A DNA stretch of 64,000 bases, from positions 682,001 through 746,000 of the forward strand of contig CAVURU010000004.1 of assembly GCA_963744005.1 (NCBI GenBank). The letters run 5' to 3'. Made by a program: the position numbers and the translations under genes. This document shows positions 27,322 through 34,288 of the stretch, piece by piece (position 1 is the stretch's first letter; every line of letters begins with the position of its first letter). The stretch is from Palsa-504 sp963744005 (GTDB taxonomy: Bacteria; Actinomycetota; Actinomycetes; Streptosporangiales; Streptosporangiaceae). The notes under the pieces are model-generated. The model was not told the DNA's origin, did not search any database, and worked only from the letters and a program-made list of their open reading frames with translations.

Positions 27322-28076
27322 ATGGCCACGTACGACGTAGCAGGACGCTCCGCCATCGTCACCGGGGCCGGCTGGGAATCGGGCTGGCCGTCGCGCGGCT
27401 GCTGGCCGCCAACGGCGCCAGCGTGGTCGTCGCCGACATCAACGAGGCCGCCGTCAAGGCCGTCGCCGACGAGATCCGCTCGGCCGGCGGGACGGCGGCC
27501 AGCCTGGTCGGTGACGTCACCGACCCGGAGTTCGCCGAGCGCTCCGTGGCCGCGGCCGCCGAGCTCGGGCCGCTGCGCATCGCGGTCAACAACGCCGGCA
27601 TCACCGGCGCGTCCGCGCCGGTGGGGGAGTACCCCCTCGACTCCTGGCAGCGCGTCATCGAGGTCAACCAGAATGCCGTGTTCTACGGCATGCGCGCCCA
27701 GCTCCCGGTCATGGCCGCGGCCCAGGGCGGCGCGATCGTCAATATCGCCTCTATCCTCGGCTCGGTCGGCTTCCCGAACGGGGCCGCCTACGTCACGGCC
27801 AAGCACGCCGTCGTGGGCCTGACCCGGAACGCCGCCCTGGAGTACGGGGCCCGCGGCGTCCGGGTCAACGCCGTCGGTCCCGGGTTCATCCACACGCCCC
27901 TGATCAGCGGGAACCTCGACGAGCGACGCCATTCGTTCCTGGTCAGCAAGCACGTCCTGGGCCGTCTCGGCCAGCCGGAGGAGGTAGCCGCGCTGGTGGC
28001 CTTCCTCGCCTCCGACGCGGCCTCCTTCATCACCGGCAGCTATCACCTCGTCGACGGCGGCTACACCGCCCAGTAG
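27322..28076 (+). pseudogene. Short-chain dehydrogenase/reductase with a one-base deletion
   Basis: It starts at ATG 27322 (MATYDVAGRSAIVTGAG). The Rossmann glycine motif TGAGSGIG should follow, but the bases after GGCT at 27373 shift frame; one inserted base restores GSGIGLAVARLLAANGASVVVADI. The second frame then runs cleanly to 28076 with NNAGITGA, the catalytic SILGSVGFPNGAAYVTAKHAVV (Ser, Tyr, Lys) and the C-terminal DGGYTAQ. Length without the indel is about 251 residues, normal for a classical SDR. The clean remainder suggests a sequencing indel or very recent inactivation. The substrate is unknown. Confidence 0.8.
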
Positions 28077-28239
28077 GCCGGCCCCCATGCCCGACCCGCG
28101 CCCACCGAGGCACGGTTCCCAGCGCGGCCTGCTGGTGCTCCCTCATGACCGAAGCTCCGGCGCGCAGGTTCTTCTACCAGCTCATGCCCCATTCTGGCCC
28201 CTGGCCGCCCGGCGCAGGCCATGATCATCCGATCTCTTA

Positions 28240-28255
28240 ACGAACATGTATTCCC
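28240..28255. promoter_or_regulatory. Possible SOS box before lexA copy 2
   Basis: ACGAAC-ATGT-ATTCCC at about 65 bases upstream of the second lexA retains the CGAAC half and part of the right half. It is weaker than the boxes at the first lexA. Confidence 0.35.
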
Positions 28256-28317
28256 ATGAATGCGAGGCGGCTGGTACGTTAGCAAACACAGCAACGACGA
28301 CGACTGGAGGGCAGCAG

Positions 28318-28974
28318 ATGCGACGTCCCGGGTCCGGTCACGGCCTCACCGAGCGCCAGCGCATGATCGTGGAAGTCATCGAGGATTCTGTCCAGCGGCA
28401 CGGGTACGGGCCGACGATGCGGGAGATCGGCGACGCGGTGGGGCTGGCCAGCGTCTCGAGCGTCTCCCATCAGCTGTCCCGGCTGGAGGAGAAGGGCTAC
28501 CTGAGCCGGGGCGCGGGCCGGCCGCGCACGGCGGTGGTCCACCCGGCCTCCCCGCGGACCGCCGGGGAACCGCGCGGGCACGACGTCACCGAGGTCCCGC
28601 TGGTCGGCCGGATCGCCGCCGGCGTCCCGATCTACGCCGACGAGTCGGTCGAGGACGTGCTCCCGCTGCCGCGGCAGCTCGTCGGCGAGGGTGACCTCAT
28701 CATGCTGCGGGTGGTCGGCGACTCGATGATCGGCGCAGCCATCGCCGACCGCGACTGGGTCGTCGTCCGCCGGGAGACCGACATCGAGAACGGCGACATC
28801 GTGGCGGCCATGCTCGTCAGCGACACCTCCGGCGACGGCGAGGCGACGGTCAAGATGTTCCGCCGCAGCGACGGCCACGTCTGGCTGGTCCCGTTCAACC
28901 CGGCCTACGAGCCGATCCTGGGCGACCAGGCCAAGATCATGGGCAAGGTCGTCGCCGTCCTCCGCCGGGTCTGA
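28318..28974 (+). CDS. lexA: LexA-family repressor (copy 2)
   Basis: 218 residues from ATG 28318, preceded by CTGGAGGG. It lacks the long N-terminal extension of copy 1. The winged helix is ERQRMIVEVIEDSVQRHGYGPTMREIGDAVGLASVSSVSHQL, and the S24 domain has the Ala-Gly site in IAAGVPI, Ser in VGDSMIGAAI and Lys in EATVKMF, so self-cleavage chemistry appears intact. It is near-identical to copy 1 in the C-terminus (GKVVAVLRRV in both) but differs in the recognition helix (LASVSSVSHQ against LTSTSSVSYQ). Gene duplication is more likely than transfer, as base composition matches its neighbours. Confidence 0.92.
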   Translation: MRRPGSGHGLTERQRMIVEVIEDSVQRHGYGPTMREIGDAVGLASVSSVSHQLSRLEEKGYLSRGAGRPRTAVVHPASPRTAGEPRGHDVTEVPLVGRIAAGVPIYADESVEDVLPLPRQLVGEGDLIMLRVVGDSMIGAAIADRDWVVVRRETDIENGDIVAAMLVSDTSGDGEATVKMFRRSDGHVWLVPFNPAYEPILGDQAKIMGKVVAVLRRV

Positions 28975-28992
28975 CCCGGCTCCCTGCACCGG

Positions 28993-29020
28993 GCCGGATC
29001 CGGCGGTCACCGGATCCGGC
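28993..29020. terminator. Bidirectional terminator between lexA copy 2 and the DoxX gene
   Basis: GCCGGATCCGG and CCGGATCCGGC pair perfectly (11 bases) around CGGTCA between convergent genes. Confidence 0.65.
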
Positions 29021-29033
29021 GCTACCGGGTCCG

Positions 29034-29774
29034 TCAGCTACGCGCTCGCGCCAGCCGCGCGGACACCTTCCCTTGCGTGACGCCGACCTTCCGGCCCGCC
29101 TTGGCCGAAGCCTGGCCCGCCTTGGCCGCCACCCGGGCGGTGTGAGCCGCGCGGACGGCCTCCCGCTTGCCCTGCCGGATCGTCCGGGAGACGTCGCGCT
29201 GCGCCGACTGGACGGTGCGGGCCGCTTCCCGCTGGGCCGACTGCACGGTCCGGGCCGCTTCCTTCTGCGCCGTGTGGATGGTGCGGGTCGCCTCGCGCTG
29301 CGCCGTCCCCTTTGTCCGCGCGGTTGCCTTGCGGGCCGCCTCGGCCGCGTACCGGGTTCGCCAGGCCAGCGACGGCTGACCCGCGGTGTCCCCGGCCGCG
29401 ATGAGCAGGCCGCCCAGCATGGACGCGTTCTTCAGGAAGTGGATCCGCTGCTGCGCCTTGGTCTTGCCGTCTTCCTCTTCCCAGAACCGGTGACCCGCCA
29501 GCGTGGTCGGCACCAGCGTGGCGGCCAGGGCCGCGGCGGACAGCCGCGGCCAGCGGCCCAGGGCCAGCATGGTGCCCGCCGCCATCTGGACCACGCCGTT
29601 GAGCCGGACCGCGTCCTCGGGCTTGGCCGGGACGTAGGGGACCCGCTCGGCCAGCGGCCGGACCACCGGCTCGGCCTGGCCCGCCTTCCGCTCGGGGTGA
29701 AGGAAGGAGTCAAGGCCCTGGACGATGAAGATCGAGGCCAGCATCGGCCGCGCGATAGCTCTCAAAACCACCAT
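29034..29774 (-). CDS. DoxX-family membrane protein with C-terminal 11-residue repeats
   Basis: 246 residues from ATG 29774 (MVVLRAIARPMLASIFIVQG). The first 125 residues are DoxX-like with about four membrane helices (LNGVVQMAAGTMLALG, LSAAALAATLVPTTLAG, FLKNASMLGGLLIAAG). The last 110 residues are Ala/Arg/Gln-rich with an 11-residue period (AARTIHTAQKE, AARTVQSAQRE, AARTVQSAQRD), giving an amphipathic helix or right-handed coiled coil resembling LEA-type repeats. DoxX proteins are poorly defined, with links to redox membrane complexes. A longer upstream frame reads through the frameshifted WYL gene and is not real. Confidence 0.8.
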   Translation of the reverse strand: MVVLRAIARPMLASIFIVQGLDSFLHPERKAGQAEPVVRPLAERVPYVPAKPEDAVRLNGVVQMAAGTMLALGRWPRLSAAALAATLVPTTLAGHRFWEEEDGKTKAQQRIHFLKNASMLGGLLIAAGDTAGQPSLAWRTRYAAEAARKATARTKGTAQREATRTIHTAQKEAARTVQSAQREAARTVQSAQRDVSRTIRQGKREAVRAAHTARVAAKAGQASAKAGRKVGVTQGKVSARLARARS

Positions 29775-29820
29775 GAGCGCGTCCTGCCCAGCTAGCCGTA
29801 TTCCTAACCTGCCGGGGCTC

Positions 29821-30793
29821 CTAACCCGCCGCCCGGTGCAGGCGCCCGGCCAGCGAGCGCAGCACGCCGATGAGCTCAGGCGGCTCGAGGACCTCGAACT
29901 CGAATCCCTTGAGCCCGGCGTACAGGGCCAGCTCCGCCAGCGAGTTGGAGCCCGCGTGCAGGACGCACGCATCCGGCCCGGCGGCCTCCAGCGGCCGGCC
30001 GCGGGGGAGGAGTACCGGGCCACCTCGGCCAGCGGGGCCCGGAACAAGATCCGCGCCTGGTAGGCGTACGGCGCCGAGGCGATGGACTGCGACACGTAGG
30101 CCGCCGCGTCGTCGGCGGGCAGCGGGCGGGACGTGAACCGGGCCCCCGGCGGGCCCAGCGGGCCCTGGATGCGGTCGACCCGGAAGGTCCGCCAGTCACC
30201 GCGGCCCACGTCCCAGGCCAGCAGGTACCAGCGCCGCGGGGTATGCACCAGCCGGTGCGGCTCGACCTCCCGGCCGGCCAGGCCGTCCCGGCCGGCCAGG
30301 CCGTCCCGGCCGGGGTAGGCGAACCGCAGCCGCCGCTGATCCCGGCAGGCCGCCGCGACCGCGGTCAGCAGATCAGGATCGGCCCGGTCCGGCGCGGAGC
30401 CCGGCCCGGCCAGCGGCACGGTGGTGGCGTGGAAGGCGCTGATCCGGTACCGGATCCGGGACGGCAGCATCTGCTGCAGCTTGGTCAGCGCGCGCAGCGC
30501 GGTCTCCTCCAGCCCGGCCACGCTGCCGGTCGTGGCCGTGTGCAGGCTGATGGCCACCGCCACCGCCTCGTCGTCGTCCAGCAGCAGCGGCGGCAGCGCC
30601 GCCCCGGTCCCGAGCCGGTATCCGCCGGCCACGCCCGGCGTGGCCTCCACCGGGTAGCCCAGCTCCCGCAGCCGGCCGATGTCCCGGCGCAGCGTCCGCA
30701 GCGCCACCCCGGCCTCGGCGGCCAGCTCGGCGCCGGTCCAGTCCCGGCGGGACTGCAGCAGCGACAGCAGGCGCAGCAGCCGGGCCGATGTCT
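29821..30793 (-). pseudogene. WYL-domain regulator, start removed by IS110 and frameshifted near its end
   Basis: The DeoR-type winged helix (ETSARLLRLLSLLQSRRDWTGAELAAEAGV) and WYL domain (RLVHTPRRWYLLAWD) are clear. The true first codons lie beyond the IS110 element: joining 30793 to 32238 gives ATG (32244) CTC GAG ACA TCG, that is MLETSARLLRLL, the usual start of this family. In addition the frame is lost near 29995-30010 (VARYSSPAAGRW). The correct C-terminus continues in another frame as LEAAGPDACVLHAGSNSLAELALYAGLKGF and ends at TAG 29821. Two lesions make inactivation likely. The intact gene would have been divergent from the epoxide hydrolase. Confidence 0.85.
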
Positions 30794-30804
30794 CATTGGA
30801 CGAG

Positions 30805-30975
30805 TATGGCTGGGCGGGCCAGGTTGGCCTGTTCGCCGGGAACGGCGGGGGACGGCCTCGATGTCTCGCCACTGGATGGCCTGTTTGAGCTGGTCGCCCT
30901 CGCCGTTGCCGGGTGGCGTGATCGGCGCGAGAGAGCAGCCCCGCTGAGGGCCGGACAATGAGGAACCGACGCCCG
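30805..30975 (+). ncRNA. Candidate IS110 bridge RNA
   Basis: Folded order in the IS leader: a 5' stem-loop (GGCG/CGCC with GGCCA/TGGCC, 30813-30837). The target loop has CGATGTCT (30859-30866), identical to the left target plus core, a GCCA/TGGC hairpin, then GTTTGAG (30883-30889), which pairs with the right target CTCGAGC using two G-U pairs. The donor loop has AGAGAGC (30930-30936), matching the element's right end plus the first core base. A GCCC/GGGC hairpin follows, then CAATGAG (30956-30962), the exact reverse complement of core plus left end CTCATTG. Order and pairing match known IS110 bridge RNAs such as that of IS621. Boundaries are approximate. Confidence 0.75.
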
Positions 30976-31014
30976 CCCGGTTCCAGCGGCGATGTCTGCC
31001 GGGGAGGTCAGCAG

Positions 31015-32226
31015 GTGTTCTGCGGATGGGACTGGGGCTCGGCCGTGCACGGGGTGTGCCTGATCGATGATCACGGTGCGGTCGTCAAGAGATGGATGGT
31101 CCAGCACACCGAGGACCAGCTCATGAACGTCTTCGCCGAGCTCGCCGAGCTTGCCGGGGGCGGTGACGTGGGACAGGTGCCGATCGCGATCGAACGCGGC
31201 GAAGGCTTGATTGTCGGGCTGATCGCCGGAGCCGGCCACCCCGTCTGGATGGTCGAGCCCGCCGCCTTCAAGGCAGCCCGCCCGCGGTGGGGCTCAGCCG
31301 GTGCCAAGTCAGATCTCGGCGACGCATTCATGCTGGCCGACTACGCCAGAACCGACGGCCACCGGCTGCGCCGTATCGAGCCGGTGGCTCGCGCCACCCG
31401 GGAACTCGCCGCGCTGGTGCGGGCACGCACCGCCCTGGTCGAGGCGCGCACCGCGGCGTCCAACCAGCTATGGGCGATCCTGGCTGAACATTGGCCCGGC
31501 GCGGCTGTCGTGTTCCAGAAGCTGACCTCTCAGATCGCGCTGGCGTTCTTGACTGATTACCCGACCCCGCAGGCCGCGGCACTGCTCGGGGAGGGCCGGA
31601 TGGGACAGTTCTGCCGTCGGCACAGCTACCGCGGCGGGAAGTCCCCAGCCGAGCTCGTCCGCAGGCTCCGTGCGGCCCCGGCCAGCGCGAATCCCATCGC
31701 GCCAGCGATCCTCGAAGCGATCGTGGGTGCGTCGACCGCGCAGATCGGGCTCCTCAACACCGAGATCAGCCGCCTGGAACGGGACATCGCCGGTGCGCTC
31801 GCTGCCCACCCCAAGACGCCGCTCCTTCAGACGCTGCCACGCGTCGCCACCGTCAGCCTCGCAGCCCTGATAGCCGAGATCGGGCCCCTGCTTGACCGCT
31901 GCGAGAACCCCGAGCAAGTGGCCGCCATGTGCGGTGCCGCCCCAGTCACGCGGGCCTCGGGCAAGTCCCGCACTGTCGGGTTCCGCTACACCGCCAACAA
32001 GCCAGCACGCGTCGCTATCACCGGTTTTGCGGACAACTCACGACACTCCTGCGCCTGGGCCAGCGACGCCTACCGGCGCGCACGCGCACGCGGCGCCCGG
32101 CACCCCCACGCGGTCCGGATCCTCGCCCGCAGCTGGGTCCGGGTGATCTGGGCCTGCTGGACCACCAACACCACCTACGACCCCTCACGACACCGCCGCG
32201 AACAACTCCTCACCACAGCGACTTGA
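31015..32226 (+). CDS. IS110-family transposase (bridge-RNA-guided recombinase)
   Basis: 403 residues from GTG 31015, with GGGGAGG 8 bases upstream; an in-frame ATG at 30958 lies inside the putative right donor guide and is unlikely to be used. The N-terminal RuvC-like DEDD domain shows FCGWDWGSAVHGV (first Asp), IAIERGEG (Glu) and KSDLGDAFMLADYAR (last Asp residues). A helical middle follows. The C-terminal Transposase_20 domain (LPRVATVSLAALIAEIGPL ... GAAPVTRASGKSRTVGFRY) carries the Ser-containing motif needed for recombination. The reading frame is intact, so the element may be active. The C-terminus ends 9 bases before the right core. Confidence 0.92.
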   Translation: MFCGWDWGSAVHGVCLIDDHGAVVKRWMVQHTEDQLMNVFAELAELAGGGDVGQVPIAIERGEGLIVGLIAGAGHPVWMVEPAAFKAARPRWGSAGAKSDLGDAFMLADYARTDGHRLRRIEPVARATRELAALVRARTALVEARTAASNQLWAILAEHWPGAAVVFQKLTSQIALAFLTDYPTPQAAALLGEGRMGQFCRRHSYRGGKSPAELVRRLRAAPASANPIAPAILEAIVGASTAQIGLLNTEISRLERDIAGALAAHPKTPLLQTLPRVATVSLAALIAEIGPLLDRCENPEQVAAMCGAAPVTRASGKSRTVGFRYTANKPARVAITGFADNSRHSCAWASDAYRRARARGARHPHAVRILARSWVRVIWACWTTNTTYDPSRHRREQLLTTAT

Positions 32227-32262
32227 CCAAGAGAGCTCGAGCATTCCTCCATCCTGCCCCGT

Positions 32263-32287
32263 ATTGGTGACCGAAACTGGCACCAAT
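32263..32287. promoter_or_regulatory. Inverted repeat before the epoxide hydrolase gene
   Basis: ATTGGTG and CACCAAT are 7-base arms 11 bases apart, lying between the original WYL start (32244) and the epoxide hydrolase start (32306). The position suits an operator shared by the two divergent genes before the IS110 insertion. Confidence 0.45.
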
Positions 32288-32305
32288 GCTCTCTAGCGTG
32301 GTGGC

Positions 32306-33538
32306 ATGACGAACAGCGACATGAGGAACGGCGACCCGAGGAACGGCGACACGAGGAACGGTGACCTCACCCGGGCCCGGCCCGCTCCCGGCCAGGATGC
32401 CGGCGATCTCCGGCCCTACCGGATCAGCGTCCCGCAGGCCCAGCTCGACGACCTGCGCGAGCGCCTGGCCCGGACCCGGTGGACCCATGACCTGCCCGGC
32501 ACCGGCTGGGAGCGCGGCGTTCCCGTCTCCTACCTGCGGGACCTGGCCGGGTACTGGGCCGGCCGGTTCGACTGGCGGGCCGCCGAGCAGGCCCTCAACG
32601 CCTACCCCCAGTTCCTCACCATCATCGACGGCACCCAGCTGCACTTCCTGCACGTCCGTTCCGCGGTGCCCGGGGCCACGCCGCTGCTGCTCCTGCACGG
32701 CTGGCCCGGCTCGATCGTGGAGTTCACCCGCCTGATCGGCCCGCTCACCGATCCGGCCGCCCACGGCGGCGACCCGGCCGACGCCTTCGACGTGGTCATC
32801 CCGTCGCTGCCCGGCTACGGGTTCTCCGGCCCGCTGACCGAGACCGGCTGGACGGACGGGCGCACCGCCGCCGCGCTGGCCGAGCTGATGGACCGGCTCG
32901 GCTACCGCCGCTACGGCGTCCAGGGCGGGGACGTCGGGGCCTTCATCGCCCCGGCCATGGGCCGGATCGCCCCGGACCGCCTCATCGGCCTGCACCTCAA
33001 CGCCCTGGTCACGTTCCCGGCCGGTGACCCGGCCGAGCTGACCGAGGCCGACCAGGCCCGCCTGGCCGCCATGCAGCGCTGGCAGCAGAGTTCCGGGGCC
33101 TACCTGCAGCTGCAGGGGACCCGGCCGCAGACCCTGGCGCACGCCCTGACCGACTCGCCCGCCGGGCAGCTGGCCTGGATCGTGGAGAAGTTCCAGGAGT
33201 GGACGGACCCGGCGGCCGCGCAGCCCGAGGACGCGGTGGACCGGGACACGATCCTGACCGACGTCAGCATCTACTGGTTCACCGCCACGGCCGGCTCGGC
33301 GGCCCACACCTACTACGAGCGGTTCAACGACCCGGCCATGTGGGCTCCCCGGCCGCGATCCGAGGTGCCCGTCGCGGTGGCCGTCTTCACTACCGACGTG
33401 ACCGTCCGGCCGTTCGCCGAGCGTGACCACAACGTGGTGCGCTGGACGGAGTTCAGTCGTGGCGGCCACTTCGCCGCCCTGGAGGCTCCCGACCTGCTCA
33501 CCGCCGACGTCCGGGAGTTCTTCCGCGGCCGCGCCTGA
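32306..33538 (+). CDS. Epoxide hydrolase (alpha/beta hydrolase, EHN-type)
   Basis: 410 residues from ATG 32306. An EHN lid domain (PYRISVPQAQLDDLRERLARTRW, about residues 31-135) precedes the hydrolase fold. LLLHGWPGS provides the oxyanion-hole HGxP, QGGDVGAF holds the nucleophilic Asp, and GGHFAALEAPDLL holds the catalytic His. It would open epoxides to diols in the cytosol. The N-terminus has three RNGD units (15-base repeats) that look expanded. The divergent WYL regulator, now cut off by IS110, is a plausible former controller, so expression may be deregulated. Confidence 0.92.
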   Translation: MTNSDMRNGDPRNGDTRNGDLTRARPAPGQDAGDLRPYRISVPQAQLDDLRERLARTRWTHDLPGTGWERGVPVSYLRDLAGYWAGRFDWRAAEQALNAYPQFLTIIDGTQLHFLHVRSAVPGATPLLLLHGWPGSIVEFTRLIGPLTDPAAHGGDPADAFDVVIPSLPGYGFSGPLTETGWTDGRTAAALAELMDRLGYRRYGVQGGDVGAFIAPAMGRIAPDRLIGLHLNALVTFPAGDPAELTEADQARLAAMQRWQQSSGAYLQLQGTRPQTLAHALTDSPAGQLAWIVEKFQEWTDPAAAQPEDAVDRDTILTDVSIYWFTATAGSAAHTYYERFNDPAMWAPRPRSEVPVAVAVFTTDVTVRPFAERDHNVVRWTEFSRGGHFAALEAPDLLTADVREFFRGRA

Positions 33539-33601
33539 CCGGCTGGCCCCGCGGGCCGCGGAACGCGCCCGTCCGGGCGGTGTCCTGGCCATAATGGCGG
33601 G

Positions 33602-34117
33602 GTGAACGGGGTGCGTACCGCGACGGACCCGGACCTGTTGATCAGGCCGATCGAGGACGGCGACCGGCCCATGCTCGCCTGGCTGGTGGCCGAGCTGTGG
33701 GGGTCGGAGATCATTGCCGTCCACGGCTCCAGCCTGCGGCCCGCCGAGCTCGGCGGCTTCATCGCCGAACGGTCCCGCCGGATCGTGGGCCTGCTCACCT
33801 ACCAGCTGACCGGGGATGAGATGGAAATCGTCACCCTCAATGCCCTCGAGCGGCGGGCCGGGATCGGCACCTTGCTCATCGAGGCCGCCGCGGACAAGGC
33901 CCGGCGCTTCGGCTGCCGGCAGATCCGGCTCACCACCACCAACGACAACGTCGACGCGCTGCGTTTCTACCAGCGTCGCGGCTTCCGGCTGGCCGAGCTC
34001 CGGCCCGGCGCCCTGGACCGGGCCCGCCAGCTCAAGCCCCAGATGCCCACCGTCGGTGACTACGGCATCCCGCTGCACGACGAGATTGATCTCACCAGGT
34101 CACTTCTGCCCGGCTAG
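33602..34117 (+). CDS. GNAT-family N-acetyltransferase
   Basis: 171 residues from GTG 33602. The acetyl-CoA-binding motif A is LNALERRAGIGTLLIEAAADKARRFG (Q/RxxGxG/A type), and the RFYQRRGFRLAELRPGALDRARQLKP end is typical of GNAT proteins of unknown substrate. Its start is 63 bases after the epoxide hydrolase stop in the same direction, so cotranscription is possible. The acceptor is not predictable. Confidence 0.88.
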   Translation: MNGVRTATDPDLLIRPIEDGDRPMLAWLVAELWGSEIIAVHGSSLRPAELGGFIAERSRRIVGLLTYQLTGDEMEIVTLNALERRAGIGTLLIEAAADKARRFGCRQIRLTTTNDNVDALRFYQRRGFRLAELRPGALDRARQLKPQMPTVGDYGIPLHDEIDLTRSLLPG

Positions 34118-34288
34118 TATTTTTCACCGACAGTATCGAGCCGCGTGCTGTCGCGAGCCTGGCCGATGCGCTATACAAGGACGTACGACTGTCCGGCAAC
34201 CGGGTGCGGGGCGCTACGAGCCAGGCGACCCCTGTCGCCGGGCACAAGGCGTGGCTGCGAGGCAGGGACTAGGGACTGAAGAAGCGAC

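Larger units (their letters stand above)
30792..32237 (+). mobile_element. IS110-family insertion sequence with CT core at both ends
   Basis: The element is about 1.44 kb, a normal IS110 length, with a 403-residue transposase and a noncoding leader of about 220 bases on its left. Ends were placed by reconstruction: left junction GATGT-CT-CATTGG (core 30792-30793) and right junction AGAGAG-CT-CGAGCATT (core 32236-32237). Removing it with one CT left restores the WYL start codon. There are no terminal inverted repeats and no target duplication beyond the core, as expected for this family. Its base composition is like that of the host. Confidence 0.88.

Noticed and set aside
30990..30997. Third copy of CGATGTCT as an additional target guide
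   Set aside because: It lies outside the two loop-like structures, next to the transposase ribosome site, and is not followed by a matching right guide. It may be coincidence.
30958..31014. ATG 30958 as the transposase start
   Set aside because: It lies within the putative right donor guide of the bridge RNA and has no ribosome site, whereas GTG 31015 has GGGGAGG at good spacing.
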